Shown piece by piece: positions 13,901 through 25,900 of a stretch of DNA of 64,000 nucleotides. A program made the translations under genes and the position numbers. The DNA is from Linyphia triangularis (Eukaryota > Arthropoda > Arachnida > Araneae > Linyphiidae): positions 102,966,366-103,030,365 of the forward strand of contig OZ021721.1 in the NCBI GenBank assembly GCA_963978545.1, given 5' to 3'. The stretch's first letter is position 1. Each line of letters begins with the position of its first letter. The notes beneath the pieces are model-generated. The model searched no databases and was not told the origin of the DNA. It saw only the letters and a list, made by a program, of their open reading frames with translations.

Positions 13901-16900
13901 ATTGTCTATCGGTTTGCAAGCGTCAGGATGAAAACGATGAAAAGTTGATAGAGGGTTTTAAATCGACAATCAACCTTTTTAAATGCAGCACAGAATATCT
14001 TATACACCTGGTGACTAAGCAAGTTCTTCCCGATGATGTTCAAAAAGACATGTGTACAGTTGCTGATATTGGTGAAGTCTTCTTTCCAAATTCATTGAGG
14101 AACGCATTCAAATGATCAACCTACCAACAGAGCCAACAGAAGAATCAGTACCATCAAAGCCTTCAGCACAGTTTTGGGCACCAATGTAAAAGGTGAAACT
14201 TAAGCCTGCAAATCAGCATTTAAAAATGTTAAAGTAACATTGAAGGAAAAAGTGTTTTTTCAATATTTTCTATCAATTTATATTTATTTTCTTGACTGGT
14301 GATTGCAGCAAGAAGTCGGTGTGATATAGATTTGAAGGCAACTTTTTGTCGTTATGAATTCTCATTATTGCCACTTGTTTTGTTTCCTTTATATGGATGT
14401 ATGCATTATTGATCATAAAAAAGCAAGCTTATGAGCATCATGGAGGAGCTTCCTCAAAATTTATACTCTTCATTTAATGAGAAAAACAAATTCTTTCACA
14501 ATTCATTTCCATTAAATGAAGCGGCACAAACCGATGCAGTAGTTGATGGAATGGCGGAGATGCATTCCATTGATAAACCTAAGACTGACAAGTCTTGTGG
14601 AGAATTTACAGATCACTTTGTCAGAAAAATGTCAAAGAAGTTTGGTATGTACAAAGAGATTCACATAATATTTGACACCTACAAACAGAATTCGCTGAAG
14701 ACATTGACAAGGGTGAAACGTCAGGATAAATCGGTCCTATCTAATACAAAGTGCACCCATCAACAAACATCCTTAAATTAACCATGCACCAGTTACTTTT
14801 TCACGAAATAGCTAAGGATGAACTGACAGAATACTTGGTTTCAAAGATTATAGACTATGCAGTAGGGTGGTTCGAAAAGAAAAAAAAATTATTTTTGAAA
14901 CGCATGAGGTGAAAAAAGTTGATACGCATCTTGATAAGAAAAACTGTAAAAAAAAATTTGAAAAAAAATAATATCTTCCGATCGCGCATTCACCTCAAAG
15001 TTTGAAGAAAATACAAAAATAACTATTTTTCCTAAATTTTTTTTATAATTCTAAACGTTATATATTTGAAAGGCAATAGTTTGCAATGTATAGTGAAAGG
15101 GTGGTATAACACAGGGAAACACTATTTCATGCATTTTTAAAACGTATATTAATAATTAAAAATATTCAAAAATACGTTTTTTTATTAAAAAAATGATTTT
15201 TCTATAAAATGGATACTAACGTTACTTTTTACATATTTTTGTTAAAATTGTTTTATTTACTTCAAGCATTCACTTCAAAGTTTGGAATAAATACAAAAAA
15301 CACCCTTTTTCCATCAATTTGTAGAATAAGCTAATCACTAAATTATCGAGGTACATTAGTTTGTATTGTGTGGAATGAAATAGATAGAACATGGAAAAAA
15401 ATCAAATAAGTAATTATTTAATAATAATTAACCTTTGAAACATTGATAAAAATTGTGTTTTGGCGGTGCCTTTCTTGTGGTGCCTTCTCTTGGAGCTCAT
15501 AAACTTACTTGGATCAAAACGCATCCTAACTTAGTCATTGGATCATAACGCACGTGGCTCTGATTGGGTCAGCCATGAATACTGGCTGAAAATAATCTGA
15601 CAGACCAAATTGCACGCTGGGAGACCACTACATTGGGATATATGCCTTCTATACTCCAATGAACTACCATTCAGACACATATTTAAACACGTAGATAGTA
15701 CTACAACTGTACAACATCTTTCAGTGAGATAAAAAAAATTGAAGAACCTTGAAAAATTTCCCCTGACTGATTTTTTACGTGTTGAATGTTTAATTCCTCA
15801 ACTTGATGAAAGTACTGAACACAACTCAGTTATATCTTCTTGATATTATTACATTAAAAAAATTAATTTTCTGAAGGACCTAAGAACATATATGTGGCAA
15901 TTCGATTGTCTCGATACCTCCCTGAATATTTATTGCAAGTTTTAAACTCAGTTATTGGACGAAATGCTTCCTTCCCTCACTCAAAAAATTTGATTTCGGC
16001 AATGATTTTGTACGCAAGGAGAGATGTAAGAGAACTGAGGCATCAGGTTCTGAAATCGCGAGAACTTTCCTAGAGAAAGACTATCAGGCATTTCAAGACA
16101 ACTAAACTTAACTTTATTGTAGGTATCCTGACTGCATTGAATGGGCATAATTACTTGGAATGCTCGTAATAGGACCCCTCCTTTGTTAAGAGAAACAAAC
16201 GGACATTAGTTAGCAAAGACTGGCGCATCCGAGATAGCACAGCTGTATTGGTGGAAATAGGGAGAGACTATAAGTTTGACTAGTCTGACCGAGCATAATT
16301 CCAAAATACATGATTTTTTAACAATCAAGTAAAAATCACCACATAGTTTTGTTTCTCATAAATACAATATCCCAAGTTTAAAACTGTACATCGGCTTATC
16401 AAAACCTCTTCTATATTTTATCCAGAATTGGGCGAGATTGGCTAATATTGTTTCCAACGACCGATTCACATCGTTTCACATCGGATTGGCCTATGTTTGG
16501 GGAAATTGGTCAGAGTATCTATGTTACTATGGACCATTGAAATCAGACTTCAACTCGTTTTCTTGTCACTCACAAGCTGTGGAACGCTTAATGTAGAGAG
16601 ACAAGACAAAAGTAGGTGGCGATGACGCAAAAGACGTTAGGACAGCACTTTTTTTTAAAGATCCATAATGCCCGACTTTTCAACAAAAATTTCCTTCAAA
16701 GTGCATCACTGGAATAGAAAGCTCGAGAAAAAAGTGAACCAAATGGACAATAGCATGTTTAAAATAAAAAAAATATAAAAAATGTAAGAAATAACATTAG
16801 TACCCATTTTACAGAAAAATCATTATTTCTTACAAATAATGTAATTTTTTATTATTAATATATGTTTTAAAAATGCATAAAATAGTGTTTTCCAGTGTTA

Positions 16901-19900
16901 TACCACCCTTTCAGTACACATTGCAAACTATTGCCTTTCAAATATATAACGTTTAGAAATTTTTAAAAATTTAGAAAAAATAGTTATTTTTTGTATTTTC
17001 TCCTAACTTTGAGGTGAATGCGCGATCGGAAGATATAATTTTTTTTTACAGTTTTTCTTACCAAGATGTGTATCAACTTTTTTCACCTCATGCGTTTCAA
17101 AAATTAATTTTTTTTTTTTTCAAACCACCCTACTATGCAGTCAAGAATAGTGAACAATTTGTTTGCAGTTGGAGAAATCATGCAAATGCAAGCCATATGG
17201 ACGTGTTATGTCTTGAAACCACGGAGGAGGAAGCAGATACTAAACTAATTTTGAACAAAATATACATGTTGCTTCCAGGAATATTAGCAAGATTGACATA
17301 AACTCCCTAGACAGTAATGTATTAGTACTTGCTCTTCGGAGATGTCCAATGCTTCCAAGAGAATCCACCATTATAGTGGGCATTAGCAGAAGCAACCGGT
17401 TAATACATCTTCCCCCAATCTATGGCATACTAGGGCCCAATAAGGCTTCAGCACTACCAGGACTACATTCCCATTCTGGTGCTGATATCCCAGGATCATT
17501 TGCTACAAAAGAAAAGATTATATGGTGGAATGCTTTTTATGCAGCTAGTGATGACATTATAGCTGCACTGGGCCTTATGGGTCATTTTGAAACCATTTCT
17601 ACAGAAATGCTACAAACGTAAGAGGCATTCGTTTGTCAGGTGTATGTACCGTGAACCAAAATGAACCACATTGGGGAGGTAAGATGGTGGCTCTTCTCTA
17701 AAAAATAAAAAACTGGGGAATATCTTGCACCTACAAAAGCATCTTGCTATCCAGGTCTTTTGAGTGCACACTTACAAGCAATGATTTGGGCACAAGATAC
17801 TCCGACAGCATCCTGGCATAACTCAACCTATTGATTTTGGCTGATCGCTTGTGGATGGGGAATTTGAGCCTATTACGTGTACAGAACTTTGTGCTCCGCA
17901 GGTGCTTTTAGAATTAATTAAGTGTTCCTGTCTGAAGCGTCGGTGTGCCATTCCCTGCTGATGCAATCTCAACAATCTGCCTTGCACAGAGATGTGCTCA
18001 TGTGGTGGAGATGATGACTTATGTGACAACACTGCAATTTTTGACCTGGTGATGAATGATAATGGGGAAATTGAAGATGAAGATACTGATTTAGCTTAAT
18101 GATAATGAAAAATCTTAACATCGTTTACACCATTTGCTACATATAACAAAAACTATTACACTGTTACACTCTTCTGTAACATTAACATTCCAAATATTAA
18201 AAAACTTTGTCGTATCAATTTTGAACAGGCGTAGTTTATTATCAGTCTGTTGTAGTTTATTTTCTTGTGAAAAGTGTCAAGGCTTTATTTTATTGTCCAA
18301 TCTGTAAATATTAACTATCTGTGGTCTCATTTATCTCACAATATAATGTGAAAACTATTATTAGCGTCCCAAAGAGATGTCCAATAATGGTGTCCTTTTG
18401 AATTTTAATTCTTGAAGGGACAATGTAAAGGTGCTATAATGGTCGGAAAGCTTTTTTTTTAATTCCAAAAAGTTTTCTAATAACCAACATGTTCATATAG
18501 TGCACCGGAAAGCTATTATTCTGTAAAGACGTTCCGGTAATGGTGATACAGCGGCCATCTTGAATTTTGACTTAAGTAGATATACCATTATAAAAGTTAT
18601 TTTATTTTCTACAGTTTCCTATCAGCCAACAAGTGTAAAAGCGCATTGTAAAGCTATTATTCTGAAAAATGCACTGTTCACTTGATGATGTATGGTTAGC
18701 GCTCCAACTTCGCATGCTAAGGGTGCCGAATTAGAATGGCATGGATGTTTTTTGTGTTTCGGAATCCACGTTAAGCTGCAGATCTCGTCCTGCTTATCCG
18801 TTATTGTGCATAAGTATAGGTCGCTGAGTGCATAAACCAACCAACCTGAAAAATGTACTTAAGATTGCGATGCGACGGCCATTTTGAATTTGGAAATTTA
18901 ACCAAACATACATGTGTTATATACCATTGGAAAGGAAATTTTATTTCCTACAAGTTTTTGATGATCAACAAGTTGATAAAATGAGCTGAGAAGCCATTAT
19001 TTGCAAAAACGTACGTTTGGTGGTAAGGAGGCAGCCATTTTGGATTTGCGACTACAGCGCCGCTCATACCGGGATGCCAGATACCCACCATCGGATTTCA
19101 TTTTCTACGCATTCATACGAAGCGAATGACACCACCCACATGTTTTCATCATGAAGTGGCCCACGGGATTACATTTGCTCCCCGACTATTGTTGTAAATT
19201 CCGGCAAGGAAAATTAGTCAAATTTTCTTCTCAAAGTCAAAATTCCCCTGCATAGTACTAAATATCTAGCTGCACAAGTAATTGTGACACTTGGCCACTA
19301 CGTATTCTGGTGCACTGACGCGTAATAGACACAGCATTTTTATTGCTAGACATTTAGGCCTATGCATGGGAATTTGGACTGTGAGAAGAAAATTTCACAA
19401 ATTTTCATTGCCCGTAATTTACAACAACTTTGAACTTGATTCTACTTTAGATCTCAATACTTTTCACGGCCATAATCATTGCTTTAAGAACTTGGTGTCT
19501 TTTTGCAGAGATGTTTTTGTTGGGATTTCACTTCTTTTTTTTTAAAGAAAACTTCCTGGGTTTGAAAGGGTTTAGACATGTTTTTTTTTTTACTTATTAC
19601 ACAGTCGATTGTTGACAAACTTTTTGGCGGCCAACTACCAGAACTATATAACTAGCCAACTCCTTTATTCTTTTGATTATTATTTGGTTTTAAGGAAGTT
19701 TTAAAAAACGTTCTCAACAACATCCAATTAGCGGAGAATTACACGAGATTTTTCCAAGAAAGATGATAATATAAAATTATTTTAAATAAGTAGTTTATTC
19801 AGATATGCAAAAAAAGTTGGCAAAGGGGGGGAAATTAACAATTGGTGATCATTTTGTAGGTGATAAAATATCGCCAATGGTAAATTTTATAATACCAAGT

Positions 19901-22900
19901 ACACTTTTTTTTTTTAATTTCTTGATTTTAGAGGCTTTGTGACGTGTGGTGAGTTTTTCCTCTATTTATATATGCTAAGAGCTACTAGTATTCCAAGTTT
20001 TATAAATCTAGCCGCAATAGAAATGTATTGGAATTGAGATTCAAATTTTTCAAACATTGCCCCTTTTAGGGGTTTTAGAGGGGAAAATCTTGATTTTTGG
20101 ATTTTTTCCTTTGTATGCATGTTAAACCTTACAAGTATACCATTTTTCATAGTTCTAGCTCAGTTAGAAGTACCTTGGTAATTTGATGATCAGGGAGTGA
20201 GTTTTGGGTGGATTTCAAGATGTTGTTTTCTGCCGTTTTCAAATTTTGTTATCTCGACAACCAATATAATTGGAGACTTGAAACTTAGGGGTCTTACTAA
20301 AGTGGCTAACAGCTACCCATAAAAAAAAATTCAACTCAGGCATTCTGTAATAAGCAGATATGAGAGGTCAAAATACTGCTGAGTGGTTTCCGGTAAATGA
20401 TGGCTGGCAGTGAACTTAACTGCCGTGCACCTACATTTATTTCAAGTTCTTAAATATGGTATAATTTATTATATATTGCCCCATTAATCAAAAGTACATT
20501 TCAATTCAAAATTTCAAATCGTGTTTTAAAACGTCGAATTTCAGAAACTAAATTTCCAAAACAGTAACAAAAAACAACAAAATTATTTATTAATAATACC
20601 ATCTATACTTTCCCAGGTGACTGCTAATTAGCATTTGCTATTTTTTTTATACTTCTTCTTTATTCATTCTTATGATTTCCGGCTTTCATTTGAAAAACAT
20701 GTATTGTTTTGCATCCCACCAAAGCTTGGTTTATAATTTGGAAAACTTTCTAAAAATGAGGCCTATTCTTTTATTCTACTTCCCATATAACCGGGTGTGA
20801 TAAGAATTTAATAATTGGATTTCTGTGTTAAAATTTGTCTTTGCTTTTCTTTGTGTTGTAATTAGAACAAGTTATCTATTGATATTTTATTTAAAATTTA
20901 GGTTTGAAAATAAATTAAGAGTTCTAAGTATAATATTGCATATGTAGCCAGTAAAGTTTTAGGATTCTTACCTGGAATTATGTATCTAAAAATTAAGCTA
21001 TTATAAAATAAGCTGATAAATATCACTCTGTAGTTTAAACAATAAACAATTATATGGAAAATTATATAAGTGCTAATTGTTAAAACAGACTTGGTAATCT
21101 TTCATAGTGAAGCAATGGCATTGAGCTAGTTCTAAAAGAACTGTGGCTCCACGAATTTTTGTATAATTTTATGAAATTTGTGTTTTCAGAGTCATCATAA
21201 AGTTTCTAGATACAACAAAACTATTTCATTTGTATCCTTTGATTACCATGCACAATGTCGAAGTGGTAAACAAGAAAACTTGGATATTTTAAGGAGAAAA
21301 ATTTCTGAACATTTGGAGGGATTTAGCTTTTTTTACAAAGATCCTGATGGAGCACATAGGTATTTTTTCAAACTTATATTTTTATTTCTCATAACTTTAC
21401 ATGTATATAAAATTTCATACTTTAAGTGTATGTTCATGTTTCTATTCTAGTGTAAATTTATTATACTTTATTCACATTTAAGCATTTATCTCAAAACTAG
21501 TGTAATCAATGTGAAAAAGTACATATTTTTATATTACAAGCTATTGTGGCTAAAAGATATGAGCTATGCCTTGAATTATGTGTATTTTATTTTGAAAATT
21601 TTTAGGATATTAAGCATTTTAAATTTATTCTATGGTTAGTTAATATTACATTCTAGTTTTGCTGTATACAGGGTGTTCTGAAACGACCGCACTTCATATA
21701 TATTTTCATAATTATGAGCAAAAATAAATAATATTTGTAATTTGAACTAGGGTCCGCAAATCAATATTTATCGAGATATTCGCAATCAAAGTTTAATCAA
21801 TTCGAACCAATTAAATCCTTTCAATCCATTTCTGTAACTCTCTTTATTTGTCCGTTTTTCTTTAGAGGTTACCAGAATTTTAATCGCTCGCTGATTGGAA
21901 AACAAATATATTTAAGTGGGTGTGGTGCATCAAATAGCAAGAAATGTTAAAGTTTTAAGTTTACTTTTTTCTTCTTTTTATCATCTTTTAGCTAACAGTT
22001 GATTTGAAAATATTTACAATTTTTAATGCTTGAATTTGAAGTGAGCATATGATTTGAAAACCCTAACTTTTCAAAAGAAATAATTTAAATTTAGAAATTT
22101 GAGTTGCAATAAATAGCAGATAATTTTGAATTTTAATGTTATTGTTTGATTAATAATCTTCGTTCGTACTATAAGAAATTTTTTTTTTATAAAATAATAA
22201 ACAATTATCGTAATAACATGTAAAAACTTATCTTACTATAATTAAATAAGTTATTAAAAGGCAAAATGTTTAGGCAACATGGAAAAGGTCAGTGGATCGA
22301 ACCTTGCCGACGCTCTTCAGTCTTTCTTTAAAATGAGTATACACGGCAGTGATCATGACAGATAGTGTTGTGTTAATTGTTTGGCTATATCAGGGAGTTA
22401 TCTCCTTTTTAACACGCTTTTATTAGTTTCACCTGTATGCTTGTAACCGACTCTTTTAGGCTCGATTTTGCCCTACTTTGAGCGATCAGATTTGATTCAA
22501 ACTTTGCACACTTGTCAAAGACCGATGGCAATACAATAATTCAATAAGTTTGTCGCTTTATCACAAGGATTAGCTCGTGTTGTCCTTGCGCCGTTAAATT
22601 CCAACCAACCTTCTCCGGAATCGAATCCTGGTGTGCCGTTACCCGTTACAATCCCAGTAATCACAGAACCTATCATCGACAATTGATAAGACCGACACTT
22701 GAAAGATTTGTCGTGGACAAGACGGTTATACAAAGCGTGTTTTTTTAGTAACAATACCTTTACCAGGATCTTCAGGAATAGTGATTTTTCATATTCAGAG
22801 ACACAGTAGTGTTTTGTGCCAAGTAATACGGTGTGTACTAAGGCATACACATGATTTAAATTTGAGACAAGCATGTGACTATTGGCAGGAACAACTGGAG

Positions 22901-25900
22901 AGTTTGTACACTTAACTAAAAAAAATTATAGTTTACAGAAAAAATAATTAATACTAGTTTAAAAAACTAAAAAACACGCTTTAATAGAAAACCAAACTAA
23001 AAAGTAGAAAATAATTAATAGTTTAAAAAACTAAAAAACACGCTTTAATAGAAAAGTGAATTAAAAAGTAGAAAATAATTTTAAATAAGTTTGAAATAAG
23101 AATAGAGTGATTAACAAGAATTGTTTTATTGTAAAAAAGCGTGGGGTGTTTGATGTCAATTGTTGTAAATATTTAATGGCAGATATTGGTAAAAGTAGAG
23201 CCATTATGAAAATATCTTAAAAAGCACCCCACACTTTTTTAGGATAAAATAAATATTTCTTGTTAATCACTCTATTCTTATTTAAAATTAATTTCTACAT
23301 TTTAGTTCACTTTTCTATTAAAGCATGTTTTTTAGTTTTTTAAACTATTAATTATTTAACTCTACTGACTGGAAAAACTAGGACAGTTTCCATTGAAAGG
23401 CCTCCTGAAGGCACCACTATCATACAGGTATCGATTTAACGACATTCCGGTGCAGTATTGTCTCCGTATAGCTATTACGCCATAAAATCTCTGGCCAATG
23501 CTAAAAGAAAATACCAGTAGGGGGCACTGCAGTCGTTTCTGAAAGTACTGAATTGTATATGATTTTGTAAAGAGGGCTACACTCCATTAAGACTGTGTAA
23601 ATTGGACAACTCAAAGATATCAAAATGTAATATAAACGCCTTCCAGGAGGTCTTTCAAGGGGAAAGTTACACACATTTTCGTCTTGAATGGGAAGAAATG
23701 TGGAAAACTTCCATCAAGCGACAAATTAATCAAAATGAAATCATAACAAAATTCAGATAATAAAATAAATTTCTAACTTCAGTTTGTTTCTGTTAGAGGG
23801 TGCTATATTCTCTTCGAGAAAGTATTAAACTGAATTCGTTGTATGTGATTTTTTAGTAACAACTACAAGAGGACTATACTGTATCGAATGATCAAACATG
23901 GGCAACTCATTATTGGATTATCCATACTATAAGGTGGAACGACTTCCTGGAGGTCTTTCAAGCGGAAACTGAAAAACATTTTTGTCTTGAATGGAAGGAA
24001 ATACGAAAAACTCCCATCAAGTAGCACATTGATTCGAACCCAATCGTAATAAAATTCAGATAATCAAATAAACCAACAAGTTAAATTTACTACTGTTAGG
24101 GGTCGCTATGGAAAAGTATTGGTTGGTTTTATGTTTTGTCTTAGCAAAAGCTATAAAAAAAGGACTGTTCTGCACGGAAACATTGTAAAACATGTGCAGC
24201 TCATTTTTAGGTAATCCATATGTAGTTAGGAATGCCTTCCGTGAGGTCTTTTATAGGGAAACTGAAAAGTATTTTTTTTTTATTTGATTTTGGGAATTTT
24301 AGTGGTCTTGTTTTGGTTGTGTTTTTTGACGAGAATGTTCTCTATTTCCTTCCATTCGAGATGAAAATGCGTTTCAGTTTCTCCTTGAAGGATCTTCTGG
24401 AAGGTGTTCCTCCTTATATTATGGCTAATCTAATAATGAGTTTCTCATGTTTTAGGATGTTTCCATGCAGAATAGTCCTCTTGTAGCTGTTGCTAAAAAA
24501 TCACATACTACAACCAAAGGAATTTTACTAAACGACCATAGCATCCCCTAACAGTAATAAATTGAACTTAGTAATTTATTTGATTACATGAATTTTGTTA
24601 AATCTCATTCTAATTACTATACTTATTTATGGAAGTTTTCCATGTTTCCTTTCATACAAGACGAAAATGCGTTTCAGTTTTCTCTTTAAAGATCTCCCGG
24701 AAGGTATTCTTCTTTATATTCTTGTAGCTCCGAATTCTTCAGTTGTAACGATGTCTCAATATCTGCTGCTAAAAAAATTCAAGTTTAACTTATTTAATTC
24801 AATACTTTAAAAATCGACTGCAGCGTCCCCTACCGAAAATAGTCATATTTTTTATCTAATTTTCATAAATTTTATTGAATATTCAATAAACGTAAAAGTT
24901 GTTTAGTAATAGTTTTCGAGGTATAAATTTTTAAAGATGGGGTGTCACTTTTGGAACATCCTTTTAATCGAATTTATTAAGAATGAGGTGCACTTCAGAA
25001 CATTCGAAATGGAATAAAAAAAAAAAAAAAATAGAATTCCAAAAATTATTAGCGTATTACTATACTACACACTTGGCTGATTCTGAAAATAATAAAACAA
25101 ACGATATTCAAAACAAAAGAAATAAAAATGCGAATTAAAAAAGGTATCGTGAATAAAATGATACATGCAATGTTACGATTTGTATTTGGAATCTCTAACT
25201 TTCCATAAGAAAATTATTTATGTTTAAAAATTTGAGTTCAGTAAGTAGCAGATAATTTTGAATTTTAATGATTATGTTAAATTACTAATCTTCATTGTAT
25301 ATGAAATAAGATTTTTTCTTTGAATAAAAAACAATTAGTATAAATCTTAATTAACTATAATTAAATGAGATGTTCAAGGCAGAATGGCTTGGCAATCATA
25401 CAAGAGGTACCGTGATTGAACGTCGCCGATGCTCTTAAAGTCTCATTAAAATTAGAAGACGTGATAGTGACAGACAGTGTTGTGTTAGTTGTTTGTCGCA
25501 ATGGCAGTCTTCTAACTTTACAGACTGAAAACTATTGTTGTTTCCTTTGAAAGTCCTCCCGGAAGACACCAGCTTTGCACAGGTTTTGTGTAGTTATTAT
25601 TATTACATGTTCTGCAGTTGTTTCTGAAAGTTTTATTTTCTTTTTTCCCATTTCTTTTTAATCCTTTCATCCTAATTTTGGTTGGTTATATGTGTGTTTG
25701 TGTCAGGCAAATCTGCGGAAGGCTAATTAACCCACTTGCGTCATCTAATCGGGCTGGTTAGTTGGTTTCTATGCTCAGTGAACTATTTTTATGCGCAATG
25801 ACATCTAATCAAGCTGAGACCTACAACTTAACATGGATTCTGAACCACGATGAACATCCATGCTTAACCCGGGATTCGAACCCATCATCCAGAGCGCTAA

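Larger units (their letters stand above)
13515..18099 (+). pseudogene. Repeat-family protein with acidic nuclease-like motifs and CXC tail, degenerate
   Basis: Fragments in order on the + strand match a large, mostly unannotated protein family found in many invertebrate genomes: [25 protein letters not shown] (13515-13670), a middle block (13850-14115), [15 protein letters not shown] (14540-14590), [10 protein letters not shown] (about 17230), [16 protein letters not shown] (about 17310), [19 protein letters not shown] (17425-17485) and a Cys-rich tail with [12 protein letters not shown] and [14 protein letters not shown] (17920-18030), ending at TAA 18097-18099. EEAD, the DxD-like site and GAD resemble acidic residues of FEN/PIN-type nucleases, and the tail resembles CXC (tesmin/TSO1) DNA-binding motifs; both readings are inference. 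Several frameshifts, a TGA in the Cys tail and a 2.27-kb insertion (14863-17132) break it. Confidence 0.75.
12879..19526 (+). mobile_element. 6.6-kb element with long inverted arms
   Basis: The left arm (12879 to about 13340, plus SINE to 13512) is repeated in inverted orientation at the right (about 18560-19526). Shared strings include ATCCTAACAAAAACATC at the outer ends, TAGATCTCAATACTTTTCA, CATCCCGGTATGAGCGGCGC and AAATGGCCGCC. Between the arms lies a degenerate gene (13515-18099) plus a younger transposon. The right arm also contains about 170-bp tandem sub-repeats (18400-19040) and a small foldback insertion (19191-19427). I could not see a clear target duplication. The superfamily is unknown to me. 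Confidence 0.75.
11252..21189. other. Intron 4 (9.9 kb), mostly transposon
   Basis: Contains diverged tandem repeats (11590-12450), the long inverted-arm element (12879-19526) with nested insertions, and about 1.6 kb of AT-rich sequence to exon 5 in which I see no feature. Confidence 0.7.

Noticed and set aside
17823..18032. Minus-strand ORF opposite the Cys-rich tail
   Set aside because: Shadow of the plus-strand CXC-type coding remnant.
22515..22874. 119-codon minus-strand ORF
   Set aside because: Lies inside the repeat-rich 21.7-28.1 kb element; no recognisable family, and it overlaps a stretch with SINE-like wording (CGAATCCTGG).
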